64,000 nucleotides of DNA from Gordionus sp. m RMFG-2023 (Eukaryota; Nematomorpha; Gordioida; Chordodea; Parachordodidae): contig NC_088775.1 of NCBI RefSeq assembly GCF_954871325.1, forward strand, positions 87,521,561 to 87,585,560, read 5' to 3'. This document shows, one piece after another, positions 23,201-33,714 of the stretch. How positions within the stretch are numbered: the first letter of the stretch is position 1; every line of letters starts with the position of its first letter. The notes beneath the pieces are model-generated. The model was given only the letters and a program-made list of their open reading frames with translations, made no database searches and was not told where the DNA came from. Position numbers and translations under genes: made by a program.

Positions 23201-24577
23201 TATTCGTTTTTAAATGTTTTATTTGATTTTTTATAGAAGATAGCATAATGTAGTTATTCCCTCTAAAAAAAATGGTTTTATATAACAACTAAAAAAGAAA
23301 TTATGATAAATAAAATAATAATGAATGACACAAAATGATTAAATTGAGTTTAAGGGCCACAAAAGTAATCTTAGTAATTATTTCCCCCAAAAATTAAAAA
23401 CTGTATAAAAAAAATAAATAATAATTTTTTTAATATAAATATAATATATGGTTTCAATTATTACCTTTATAACTCTAACAACAATGTTTGATGTAAATTT
23501 TGGGAGATTAATAACCTATGACAAATTGTTTAGATATATATATATATATTCTATTTAAAAAAATGACAATTACCTTATTATGGGTTAGTAAAGATAAAAT
23601 AATATATTTTTTTAAGGTTTCAACCATGATTAAACTGATTGAATGTGCTGGTATAGTTAAGCCCTTTATTAAAATTAATATATTATATCTAAATAATTTA
23701 TTACAATTTCAAAAAAGAGGAATGAGCGTTCATAATTTTTTAATGCAAGGTATATAAGGCCCCCATAATAATAATATAAAAGTATATATTTGCTATCACA
23801 TTTGTTGTTCTAAAATTATATAATAATAATATATATAAATAAATATAATAATTACTTCTTTATTAATAGATGTTATATCAATATCCAAAAATTGCAAGGA
23901 AGGTGTTAAATCACGTGATGATAAACATAACTTAAATATTATTGTGTGTCACTAATTAAATAAATAATTTAATACATGCAATAAATCCGAATGTATTGTA
24001 GTTAGTTCAGAAGATTCATTTTGTATATTTGTAATTGCTTTTGCAATTATACTCATGCCTTTTAGAGGCTGGATAAAAAAAATTCTCAAAAATAATTTAA
24101 AAATATTTAACTGTTTTGTTTATGATTAGATATTGTGTGAAACTATGACATACATTTGAATCTATATATAATATTAATAAATAGATATATAATCAAAATC
24201 TACATATATCTATGGCACAATTTATTTGATGAACATCAATCGCATCAATAAATTCATAAAATTTGTTAACTGTTGCATTCACAATTGGGAAATTATTGAA
24301 TTTAATTTTCCTACATAAAATTAGATCAAAATTTATTAATATTCATACAAGTAAAAGAGTATTAATAAAGAATGTTCATTTATATCAACATTTGCTATGT
24401 AATTATCTATATAAGAAATATTTTTTGCAAAGATGTCATAATTTTTCAATATTCCATCATAGAGTTCCGCGTATTTACCTAATTAAAAGTATTACGAACA
24501 ATTAAAACATATATATATATACCTTCTAACGCTAAGGTTTGCAAAACTTTTAAAATTTCTTCCAACATGATTGCCAT
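17246..24577 (-). CDS. COPS3: COP9 signalosome subunit 3, 14 exons
   Basis: CSN3 is a PCI-domain subunit of the COP9 signalosome, which removes NEDD8 from cullin-RING ligases. Exons in transcript order: 24523-24577, 24349-24478, 24204-24310, 24112-24161, 23976-24068, 23856-23930, 23705-23809, 23574-23663, 23465-23515, 22778-22885, 18153-18224, 17871-17957, 17360-17486, 17246-17274. All junctions have GT/AG sites and matching phase, giving 393 codons with stop (392 aa; vertebrate CSN3 is about 423). The order of family landmarks is continuous: LYDGILKNYDIFAKNISYID; PLKGMSIIAKAI with LTTIHSDL; LDIDI; YYYYGGLIYLALKNYERSF; MVETLKKYIILSL; LPKFTSNIV; DGNMGLAKQLKKAF; then the PCI winged-helix end MIMNGEIHGKID...GIMVFYDE and CIEL. 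Start is the only suitable ATG before MLEEILKVLQ. The last small exon and the short tail after CIEL are the least certain part. Confidence 0.9.
19130..19610. mobile_element. Palindromic pair of hAT transposase C-terminal fragments
   Basis: On the + strand (about 19,480-19,605) one frame reads SSEGAFSAAGRAFADRRTRL followed by KPEKLD. This is the hAT dimerisation-domain motif, which in intact families is S-x-x-E-R-x-F-S-x-x-G...R-x-x-L. A second, more decayed copy lies in opposite orientation at about 19,130-19,335, so the two form an inverted repeat. The palindrome centre is near 19,345-19,370. Frame shifts and stops show both are dead. They lie in the 4.6 kb CSN3 intron. Confidence 0.7.
20020..20465 (+). 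repeat. Tandem modules resembling repeated microexons with mini-introns
   Basis: Three or four units of about 100-115 bp recur. Each begins like a donor (CAAGGTATTTATNTTTACC) and continues through about 50 A+T-rich bases. It then has a CAG and an open stretch reading APQTS-x-SDA-x-x-H-x-NIISN, ending in CAAG. In some units the frame is broken. One to two units recur inverted at 21,780-21,930. They may be the multi-exon remnant of a MULE-type transposon ORF. Confidence 0.4.
20186..21930. mobile_element. MULE-like element with long inverted arms around a FLYWCH remnant
   Basis: The left arm (about 20,186-20,730) and the right arm (about 21,562-21,930) are inverted copies with insertions and deletions. 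Shared anchors include GAAAGTATCCAATGCACAAA and TCTCCCTTTAGAAGTAGCC. Long arms and a FLYWCH-type zinc finger in between are typical of Mutator-like elements, but no DDE transposase core is preserved. It sits in the CSN3 intron. Confidence 0.5.
21003..21335 (-). pseudogene. FLYWCH-type zinc-finger fragment (MULE-associated)
   Basis: The minus strand reads YRCKKVGCSASCK, then HEHQNKIG, i.e. C-x4-C...H-x-H, the second half of a FLYWCH zinc finger (family consensus W-x-C...C-x-A...H-x-H). About 60 residues later comes SIKSTIDLLLQKKIGPL, resembling the S-x-K-x-x-x-x-R-x-R-x-x-x-x-P-P-L segment that follows the finger in many MULE-derived proteins. The N-terminal F-L-Y part and everything downstream are missing. 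Confidence 0.55.
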
Positions 24578-25695
24578 TACTGTAATTATTTAAAAATTAA
24601 GTGATTGACAACTATTTATAATTTTACTTTTTAACATTGCAGTTACACATTATGTAAGATAATGGCTATGGTATTCAACCATCATTTTTTTAATCTTAAA
24701 TACCAAAAGTGCGAACTAGTAATCATATTATAATATATTTTTATTAAACATATTTTTTTCAATTATGTAATAATAATAATGAAAAATAAAAGATCTCTTT
24801 TCTTTTAATAATAATTGTTATCTAAATATTAAAAAAAATAAAACGTGGTCAAAAAAGGTATCTTATTTGAATAACAACATTTACGAGATGATGAAAATGT
24901 TTTCGCCCTCTGGTTGTGGGAACAACAGAGCTTCGCGTCCCTAGGTCTTACTCAAAATCCATCAAACTGGATATTTAATTTAGGGTGAGAAAATGAGGAG
25001 CCCTTTACACGGGGCAGGCCTCACGTACTTATACGTAAAACAGCCAGAGAACTGTTGTCTAAACGTCTATAGATTATTAACAAAAGAATTGGGCAAAACA
25101 AAAGACAATACCCGAAAACTACAATATAATTTAATTATTTTAAGGGTGGGTGGTGGCTGATTTGAAGTTTAAATGCTTTAGTGAAAGCCTTAATAACTAT
25201 TATCAATATTTATAAGTTTATATCAATTGAATTTTGAGTTATTCTCTATTTCGATGTACTCACTTGGAACCCTATTTAAGTTGAAGCAGAGATATAAGAT
25301 CGAGACGTTATAATAGAAAAAATATAATTTAAAGGAAGTAGATAGCAGCTTACGTAAATAAAATAAAATTATACGAGATTACTATTAGGATTGATATGAA
25401 AAAAATAAATCAAATCGAATTATTAATGTCACAATTACTGGTATATAGTCAAAAATTCGATTTTATAAAAATAAATTGTCTCCTTTATATGGTAAAATAT
25501 CGTTTCAGATAGTAAAAATATAAACTTTTAAAATCAATTGCATTAATATAATATGAAATTAACGCCTAAAACAGTAAAATATAAACATAAAAATATCAAT
25601 ATAACAACATGCATCAATTAAAATATAAAAATAAACTATGTTCAATTACCTTTAAAATTATATAACATATGGAAGTAATATTAACGTAATAAAAT
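24578..25695. other. CSN3 upstream region
   Basis: Contains the presumed CSN3 promoter but no diagnostic motif. A segment with normal G+C (about 24,880-25,070), including GGGGCAGGCCTCACGTACTT, stands out from the A+T background. It has no open frame and matches no RNA I recognise. It may be a repeat. Confidence 0.3.
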
Positions 25696-26092
25696 TAGAG
25701 ATCTGCAAAAGTAGGCCCGGCCCGTACCCGGCCCGGTCTAAATGGACTTCGGACCGGGCTAGGCCTAATAATTTTTAAGAAAATTCGGGCCGGTTCGGGT
25801 CGGGCCTTAGAAATTTTTTATAATATATTTAAATTTATCAATTTTATGTTGAATTTTTTATGTAAAATAAAAATATGTGATTTTATTTATAGAAAGTAGA
25901 CGCCAAATAACATATATCGTTAATTTTGAGTTATTACAAAAATTAATTTCTATATTCAAATAAATTCGGGCCAGGCCGGCAAAATTTTTTAAAAAAATTT
26001 CGGGTTAGAGCTGAGTCGGGCTGGGCAAAACTTTATAAAAAAAATTTCGGGCAGGGCCGGGCTTGAAAAATTAGGCCCGATGCAGATCACTA
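25696..26092. mobile_element. hAT-type MITE, 397 bp, perfect TSD AATAAAAT
   Basis: Ends are TAGAGATCTGC and GCAGATCACTA, imperfect inverted repeats extended by AGGCCCG / CGGGCCT. Flanks at 25,688-25,695 and 26,093-26,100 are both AATAAAAT, a perfect 8-bp duplication. The interior is A+T-rich with several GGCCCGGCCCG-type blocks near each end. A truncated sister copy begins at 33,715. Confidence 0.85.
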
Positions 26093-26260
26093 AATAAAAT
26101 GATGTTTTTTTCTTTAATAATTTATGGCATTATTTTTGAGAAAGAGAAAAATGAAAAAAAAAAGAGAGTTAATGACTAAAATTTAAATTTATGAAATATT
26201 TTTTTATTAAATTATAATGGGGAAGAAAGTAGATATATTGGGGAAAGAATAAAATAACAA

Positions 26261-26372
26261 TAATTAGTATACCAACAAATCAAAGGAAATGGGTGGGGAG
26301 GGGTCAATATAGCTATCCATAACAATTTTTTTTCGTAATTATACCCTTGACATATACAGGCATAAATTACAC
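26261..26372. repeat. Direct repeat, copy 1 (copy 2 at 27,238-27,352)
   Basis: About 110 bp starting ATTAGTATACCAAC and containing ATCAAAGGAAATGG and GGGGAGGGG. It is repeated in the same orientation about 0.98 kb downstream, with scattered differences. The pair could be old LTR-like ends or a segmental duplication. Confidence 0.6.
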
Positions 26373-26972
26373 TATATATGGGCTAATTGATATAATATAA
26401 TAATTGTTGTAACATTCTGTTACAAAAGGATCTATTACTCAAATTGTGATAATATTCAAACAAAAATAATGTTTTATTAAAATTGTTACTTTATTATTTA
26501 AGTCTTAAACTATGCAAATGAGAGGAAAACGCGTGATAATTGTAGATTTTTCATACTTTAAGAGTTTAACAATTAGAATTATTTACTTTTTATTTTTCGC
26601 ATATAATTTTTTTAATTTTTAATTTTTAATCTTTTTATTTTTATATTTTGTTACTTTTTCCTTATGTGCTTATTATTGATTAATTTATAATTAAGAGTTT
26701 AATAAAGGAAAGAGTATTTAATATTATTTCTTCTATTTTATTTTTAGGCTCTAAATTTCACAATTATTACAATAATATTTTACTAATAATGAGTTAAATT
26801 TAATTATTATATTACGACAGGCCCTATAATATATTACGTTAAAATACTAATCATTGTTAATAAAAATGATGTTTACTTTATTTAAATGCTCAACAACAAA
26901 AAAAATTTAAAATTTTTTTAACTGTATAATAAAAAGGCTGATTACAAACTTTTCAATACTCAGCTATTTGTT

Positions 26973-27146
26973 TTAAATACCATTCAATTTTGCGCAGGAA
27001 CAAATGGAAAATTTCTTTTTTATAAAGTATCTATTATCAATTTTTCTTTTAATAAGTGTCTCTTCATCTTCAATAACGAGCGAAGGAAGCATGCGGGCTC
27101 TTTCCCCAACATCCTCCAATAAACTGGTGCCCCTATCCTCCACCAT
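26973..27146 (-). CDS. Small uncharacterised open frame (57 aa)
   Basis: ATG to TAA on the minus strand, beginning MVEDRGTSLLEDVGERARML and ending in a basic, Lys/Ile-rich tail. The first half has exon-like composition; the second half looks like A+T read-through. It lies between the direct repeat copies. No homologue is recognised and no splice partners were found, so it could equally be a transposon fragment. Confidence 0.2.
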   Translation of the reverse strand: MVEDRGTSLLEDVGERARMLPSLVIEDEETLIKRKIDNRYFIKKKFSICSCAKLNGI

Positions 27147-27237
27147 GTAGATATTAGATTAGAGTGTGGTAGTATTTATTGAGAAAGGTTAGAATTGAAA
27201 AGATAGAATTAATCAAGTTGAACGAGAACTTTAGTAA

Positions 27238-27352
27238 TAATTAGTATACCAACATATCAAAGGAAATGGATGGGGAGGGGGTCAACATAGCTATAATAGT
27301 TTTTTTTCTCGTAATTATAACCTTATCATAAAAAGGTATAAATTACAAAATA
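27238..27352. repeat. Direct repeat, copy 2
   Basis: Same orientation as the copy at 26,261-26,372; see that entry. It ends close to the 28S rRNA-derived segment. Confidence 0.6.
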
Positions 27353-27484
27353 ATTTTATATGTGCAAATAATTTGATTTCATATCTAGGATTACATATAA
27401 TTTTATATGAGCAAGTATGTTTATAAAGAGATAAGTATATTGTAAAATGTGCAATGAGTATGTATTTAAATATCTTTAAAATAA

Positions 27485-27655
27485 AATATATCCAAGCGAG
27501 GCGGTAGCCGTAGTCAAACCGCTTCACAACGGATTTCTCCTTTGGCATAGGATCGACTGACCCATGTGCAACTGCTGTTCACATGGAACCCTTCTCCACT
27601 TCAGTCTTCAAGGTTCGCATTGAAAATTTGCTTCTTCCACCAAGAACTGCTGTCA
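27485..27655 (-). pseudogene. Inserted fragment of 28S ribosomal RNA
   Basis: Read on the minus strand, the core contains GAAGTGGAGAAGGGTTCCAT, GTGAACAGCAGTTG and ACATGGGTCAGTCGATCCTA, preceded by TTCTTGGTGG and AGCAAAT. These occur in this order in a highly conserved stretch of eukaryotic large-subunit rRNA. Several positions deviate from the conserved sequence, and flanking rRNA is missing, so this is a decaying insertion and not an rDNA unit. The part below about 27,540 is only tentatively rRNA. Confidence 0.8.
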
Positions 27656-28387
27656 TAAGTCTTTTTCTTATTTAAAATAATATAGAACAATATAGTGTTT
27701 AACATATCGTTTTTAAAACATGTTTGTTTCCAAAAAAATATTTAAAAAAAAACATGTATAATAAGGATAGGCCATTAAAAGCATCCCGGCCGAAGGCCAA
27801 GTAAAAGCGGACGAAAAGCCCTTAAAAAGAGGGATATAGGGGAGGAGGAAACTCCCCATAAAATAAGGTCGCTAGAAAAAATTGCCTAACGAGGTCGCAC
27901 ATCGCCAGTCTGCCAAAAACGATATGCACATCATTGATTAAACTGATGATAAATTTTCAAAAACAGATTTTAAAATAAGCCTGATTCGATGATAATATAA
28001 TCAAAAGAAAAATTATCAACTTCAGTCTAGATTACATTTAACAACAGTTTTTTTTAAAATTTATTTTAATATTTGGGAATAATATCGCAAAACTTATTCG
28101 CCATTTTTTTAAAATATCATATTTAACATGAAAGAATCACACCATCAGAATTTACTGTGCAGCGTTAATATGAATAAATGGTTATAACAATTCCTGGTTA
28201 AAATGCCAACAATAATTTGAATTTATAACATAAATTATCTCTTCTATCGAAGGACATTTAGTTATTTATGTTGCCATTGTATTAATTAAATTTCAAGAAT
28301 ATATTTTTTTAATGTTTTTTTTAATATAAATATCAATTTTTCGCCTTAAGCATCATTCATTTATAATTGAATTTTTATTTTGTTCAA

Positions 28388-28819
28388 ATGACAGCGTATA
28401 CGTTGGTGGCTTTTGGAATTTTAGCGCTTATTTTGGGGTTCATTGGCCAATGCGCTTCAATAACAGAATCTACGACTGTGAACCCAGGTGAATTAAATTA
28501 TTTATCTTTTATTTTTTTAAAATGGTTATTACTATCTTCAGATGTTTGTATTTGGGAAGTAGATGATTTGACATACACATTTTCTCAGGGAAAAACGATT
28601 ACACCTACAACTCGATGTATTGGATGCACATGTACCAGAGGTGGCACTTATATAATTACTTGTGAAAAGTATGTACATTATAAAGTTATTATTTATTTTT
28701 ATCATTTAAATCTTAATAGATGCGATAATTTGGACGACCCTCCTAATCCTAATTGCGAATTAGTGTCCAAAACAAATCTGACTTATCCTCAGTGTTGCCC
28801 TTATTACGTTTGTGATTGA
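28388..28819 (+). CDS. Secreted single-VWC-domain (SVWC/La1-like) protein, 3 exons
   Basis: Exons 28388-28487, 28542-28668 and 28720-28819, with phases 1 and 2, give 108 residues. Introns are only 54 and 51 bp. The start ATG opens a hydrophobic signal peptide (LVAFGILALILGFIGQC). The mature part has ten cysteines in VWC order: DVCIW, then RCIGCTC (C-x2-C-x-C), TCEK-CD, NC, and the C-terminal YPQCCPYYVC. Protein length and the CC-x-C ending fit the SVWC family, which includes arthropod Vago-type immune peptides and La1-like venom/haemolymph peptides. Which role applies here cannot be told. A decayed duplicate lies 4 kb downstream. Confidence 0.8.
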   Translation: MTAYTLVAFGILALILGFIGQCASITESTTVNPGELNYLSFIFLKWLLLSSDVCIWEVDDLTYTFSQGKTITPTTRCIGCTCTRGGTYIITCEKYVHYKVIIYFYHLNLNRCDNLDDPPNPNCELVSKTNLTYPQCCPYYVCD

Positions 28820-30910
28820 TGATTTTAGCGACTTTTATCAAATATTATCAATATAATTGCGAAATTTATATATATTTTTTTAAATTATCATTATAAAAAA
28901 AATTATTGTTATATTTGATTTGTAATAACGAATTATTAGTCATATTTCTTTATTAAGTTATATTTATAAAAAAAATTATGTTACCATTTCATTGTAATCT
29001 GAATAAAATTTTTCAGATTTTGTTAGATTTCATCTAGTGTAGTGGGTTTGGGAGTTTAATAAAATTAGTAATTAACATTAATTGTAAACACCAACCCTTA
29101 TATTTGTCATAGCAGTAAGCTAACTTCGAGCTTTGTCCACGAGCTAGGCATCATGCCTTAGCCTGAACCGTGAAGCTTGGTAAAATATAACAGGAACTTA
29201 TTGGCCGCTTTGCGAAGTATAAGTTAGATTTTTTCCTAGTGGGTTGGTTTAGTGGGTTTTAAAATTAGTAAATATAATCATAAAACTGAACATTTATTTA
29301 GAAAACTTTTCAAATAACTGTCAAAATAATTTAAAAATTCTGTAGTATATAAATATAAAACTCTCTCTTCAAAAAACTGGGAAAATAATTTAAAAATTTT
29401 GAATATAATTATGCTGGCGCACTTATTTTAAAAAAACTGTGAAATTAAATTTTTAAAAAATGTAAGATCTCATATTTAAATAACTGTGCATTGATATAAA
29501 AACTGTATATACACAATTTTTTCCCTCTCATAAAAATAGACCGATCCATAGCAAAATAACAAATACTTAAAATTTGCACTTAATTGAAGAAGAAAAAAAA
29601 TTGAAATTACAATAAATATAAGAATTGCACGCCTAGGTCCGGGGCAATTTTTGTTTTAAAAAAAACCTTGTCTGGCTATTAATATTTTTTCACTCTCAAT
29701 TCTGTCGATTAATCAGTTCAGATGTTTATATTTCTAATTCTTCTTTTGAAAAAATTTATAAAATATAGTCAAAATTATTCAAAAATAGTTAAATTTATAA
29801 AATAAAATTTGTCGGGTCGGGTCGTATAAGGATCCAAAAAAATATCCGGCCCATGCTCAAAAATGTTTTTCTTTCTGGTCTGGGCTGCGGTCCTAAAATG
29901 TCGAGCTTTGAGGGTCTCTGATAAATATGTTTTTCGCTGTTTAAAACAATAGAAAGTTTTGATTAAAATTCATCCTTATATCGATTTGGTCTTTTCGTTT
30001 GAATCTAAACAAAAGCAAATCTTTTTATTCAAATTATCTATGAGATCAACTGACACTCTACTCGTCGTAGACAGAACCTCTCTGCAACTTTTTAAAATGA
30101 TTATGACCCTTTATTTTACTTTCAAAAAAGTATATAGTTACAGTTAAAAGTTTCACCTATAATAGCACTCGTTACATTTAACTACTTTATAAATTATTAT
30201 AAACATCATTTTTTATAATATAATTTATCAAACCCTATTTATTTGGGTCTATTAGGATTTAATGATTTTTTATTTGACTTTAACAATAATCTATTTTAAA
30301 AATTGCTGTATACCAAAAATAAACTCTCTTGGACTTATATTTCTACTAGAGAGCCTTTGCGTGACAAGTAAAATTTTTATTTTTTTAAAATATTTAGTCA
30401 ATTTCTATTAATTTATAAGAATTTATAGTTTATTTATTTCATGATTTTTCAATGGCACTTTCATCCGTGTGCTTTTAAACTAATTTTAGTATTTAATCTT
30501 GAACAATATACCTATGCAATTTTATTTTATCTGCATTTTTTTAAAATTTGCATGTGCATTATCTTGATCTATTTATTGTATCAAAATAACAATCCTACAG
30601 AGCCTGGGATAATCTCTCATTCGGGATTTTACTCGAATAGAGTCTTTCCCTCTATACATTGGCATCCAGTAATATATGCTAAATTAACAAATTGTATATT
30701 TACTCCTATAGCCTATATAAAACTTAGGTATATTTCACTTATTAGGTAAGACAAAAGAACATGCGAGCCTTAAAAGGCAAACGTCAATAAAATTAAAATT
30801 AATTGATAATATTGAATAAATTATATCCCATTTTAATTTTTTTTTAAAAAAATTATACATTTTTTAACAATATTAATTTTTCGAGAAAAATATTTGGGAA
30901 AGGGTGAGCT
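28820..30910. other. Intergenic region with repeat debris
   Basis: Two related 40-bp pieces (29,030-29,075 and 29,235-29,275) share GTGGGTTTGG/AAAATTAGTAA. A GGTCGGGTCG-rich scrap at 29,813-29,931 ends in GAGGGTCTCTG, the terminus of a hAT-like family also seen near 9,130. Open frames at 29,959-30,147 and 30,441-30,749 have no recognisable content. Confidence 0.35.
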
Positions 30911-31304
30911 CATTGGCGTAGCTAGGAATTTTCCTTAGAGGGGGTTCATACATATAAAACCCTGGGGGCTTCGCCCCCAGACCCCCTTTAACGGGACTTC
31001 GGCCGGGTTTATCTTAAAAATCATAACCACATCTTCGACAATATATAATAAATATTTTTTTTAAATGCATGAATAATATGTTATTATAATTTAGTAGATT
31101 ATTCTCAATGACTTTATAATAATACTACCCAGAATAATTTCAATAGTAATATAATATCCTTTCTCAAACATCAAAACCAGAAAAATATAAATATTAATGG
31201 TATTTATTTGATACAAAGTCACTTTTAAGTCTTTTGAATGTATAATCTAAATTTGCTCTGGGAGGGGTCCAAACCCGAAAACCACCCCCGTAGCTACGCC
31301 ACTG
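30911..31304. mobile_element. hAT MITE of the CAGTGGCGTAGC family
   Basis: Left end CATTGGCGTAGCTAGGA, right end TAGCTACGCCACTG. Flanks GGTGAGCT (30,903-30,910) and GGTGAGCC (31,305-31,312) form an 8-bp duplication with one mismatch. The interior has the hairpin CTGGGGGCTTCGCCCCCAG and ACTTCGGCCGGG. The same terminus and hairpin occur in the hAT element at 61,745-63,312, which is likely its (once) autonomous relative. Confidence 0.8.
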
Positions 31305-31406
31305 GGTGAGCCACACCCGAGGAAGGATGAGCTTTCCCAGAGGCGCATTAGAGTTGCTAAGATTGAGTATTTTTTTAAAAATAAAAACCATATATATTGT
31401 TACAAC

Positions 31407-31607
31407 TAGTATTGTTAAATGGCTCGTTATGAGCCGATTTTTAAAAACAGCTAACTCAATATTATATCCAGAAAAATATTACGTAAGTCGGAAGATTCTG
31501 CTCATAGAAGGAACAAAGGTCTAGACATATATTTTCGAAATCTCGATGGCTAGGCAATATTTTTCTGGCTAAAATATTGAGTTAGCCGTTTTAAAAAATC
31601 GGCTACC
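31407..31607. mobile_element. TAGTGTTG-family MITE
   Basis: Starts TAGTATTGTTAAATGGCTCG and ends in GTTAGCCGTTTTAAAAAATCG. It contains the family blocks AATATTACGTAAG, GAACAAAGG and CAATATTTTTCTGGC. The extreme right terminus has decayed, so no duplication is readable. Confidence 0.6.
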
Positions 31608-32543
31608 CCTAAACATATTTAGTAGTTGAAAAATAAAGAATAATTTTATATAGAATAGGGTTTAATCTTTTATATAAGATAGTTGTTAGGTAATTAAAAC
31701 CTTTATTATTTTTTTATAAATTGTACTATTTAAAAATGTTACCTCTGAGGGCATGAGTCATATATTGTGTTATAAAAAATACATGTGATCTGAACATTAA
31801 AAAAAATTATAGCCTCATATGCATAATGCACTTATACATATTTGGTTAAAAAATTAACCATTAGAGAGTTGAGTACTCTAGAATAAAACCTCTATGCTCT
31901 CAAGAATCTCGAGTTCATAAGATCCCAGGTCTTCCCTACTTTCAATTTTTTAAAAACATTAAGTTCAAAAATAAACAAATGATGCCAAGGAGTTTTTTCT
32001 ATCTTAGGCAAGAAATCTAAATCGACATTTTTTAAATTTAATTTTTGGGAACTCAATTCAAAATTTTTAAAAAATATTTTCTAATATTTTTCTTCTTCTT
32101 TATAATATAATTAATTTCTAATATTATTTCATATGGTTTTTAATTTAAATCTCTATCAAGTCAAAATTTTATTTTAAATTTTTTGCCAGTTTAAGTTCCC
32201 TGATTTATTTGTTATTATCGAGCTTTGTTAAAATTACTATATTAATATGAGGCAAAAATAATTAATATTAATAAAGAATGGTGATTTATTACAAATTTAC
32301 TTCGCAGCTTAATTATGCAAATGATTGATTACAAACAACTCTTGGTTAAAATGCTAACCGTCTTAAATTATAAGACATCTAAAACTATAATTATTTATGT
32401 TTTCCATTTGAATTAACAAAATTTCAAGGTTAATTAAGCAAAGTAAATATAGTTTATGTTTTTAAATTAAATATTTACAAATTTTCAAACTAAACATTAA
32501 TCATTTTTTTCGGTAATTGATTTCCCCCCCCCCTTTCTTTTGG

Positions 32544-32935
32544 CAGCTATTGGAAACCTACAGCTTATTCTGAGGATAAATACTCAGGCCATGGGTGGAA
32601 TTACGAAAAACTCAAGTGCGTTAAATTATTTAAATTAACTTTTTAAAATGGTTATCATTATTATATTTAGATGCTTGTGTTGTGGATCTAGGAGGAAAGA
32701 GAGAGACATTTTTATTCGAGACAAAAGATTACATCTTCAACCGCATATATGGAATGCGCTTATGAAAAAATTGGCTCTATGGGTATGTTGTACATTATAT
32801 AGCTATTATTATTTTTATCATTTAAATCTTAATAGATTGCGGAGTTATCGGCAATAATATAAACCGAATTGCAAATTAGTTACGAAAAAATCACTACCTC
32901 ATCCCAAATATTTCCCTGTTTGGGTTGTAGTTAAT
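32544..32935 (+). pseudogene. Decayed tandem duplicate of the SVWC gene
   Basis: Both introns of the intact gene are recognisable. Intron 1 at 32,616-32,670 shares GTTAAATTATTTA and TTTTTAAAATGGTTAT; intron 2 at 32,783-32,835 shares TTTTATCATTTAAATCTTAA. The exons align too, but exon 2 has an in-frame TGA and has lost the C-x2-C-x-C cysteines. Exon 3 hits a TAA early, and the signal peptide is not intact. The duplicated block extends upstream (32,285-32,440 resembles 28,138-28,310). So this is a segmental duplication, not a retrocopy. Confidence 0.75.
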
Positions 32936-33249
32936 AATCTAAACGAACTATCAATGATTATCGATGGCAATTATTTATATTTTTAAAATTATCATTAAAA
33001 ATATATTATATTTAATAGAATATATATATAATTACATTTTCTTTGTTTTAAAAAAATAGAATTATACTATATTCATATTTATTTTAGTTAATTTTCAAAA
33101 AAATAATAATTATGCAACGTGAATTTTAAATTAAAAATTTTTTTAAAAATCTTTTCTATCTGAACTTCGTTCGTATCTGTAGTTAGATGCATATTTTTGA
33201 AGAATATTTGTAATACTTTCGATTATTTTTTATAAAAAGAAGAGTTTTG

Positions 33250-33675
33250 ATTAGGCCCGGCCCAGATCCGCAGTAAAAAATTTATTTAGGCCCGGCCATA
33301 TTTATAATAAAAAAAACTTTCGGGCCCTGCTCAAGTCCATAATAAGTTTAAAAAAATTTTCGCTAAGCCACCGGCTCAAGCCGATATCCAAATATTTTAA
33401 CTCATTATATTTAATAAAAACAAAAAATATTTTAGTGTATTTAAGGCAATCATTCTGTTTGCAAATACTAAAATTTATTATTAATAAAAAAATTGCAATA
33501 TTTTTTTTTTAAATTAACAACTTTTTTTAAATATGCTAATTTTAAAATTTAAAAAAAATTATAGGCCCAAGCCCCATTAAAAATATTTTTTAGAACCTTA
33601 AGCCCCAGCACAGGCCCGTTAGAAAATACTGAGCCACGAACCGACCCGGCCTATAAAGGACGCTAAGAAATTTTT
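33250..33675. repeat. GGCCCGG-rich dispersed repeat
   Basis: Starts TTAGGCCCGGCCCAG and ends in CGACCCGGCCTATAAAGGAC. Several GGCCC/GGGCC blocks are spread along an A+T interior, the same style as the MITE at 25,696-26,092 but a different sequence. Confidence 0.5.
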
Positions 33676-33714
33676 TTATATTTGTAAAAATTAGAAATAT
33701 ATATTAGAGATCTG

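Noticed and set aside
23518..23757. 79-aa open frame on the + strand
   Set aside because: It lies over two to three CSN3 exons on the other strand and is a shadow of them.
30441..30749. 102-aa open frame on the + strand
   Set aside because: No domain or signal; one half is A+T noise and the other part resembles repeat sequence.
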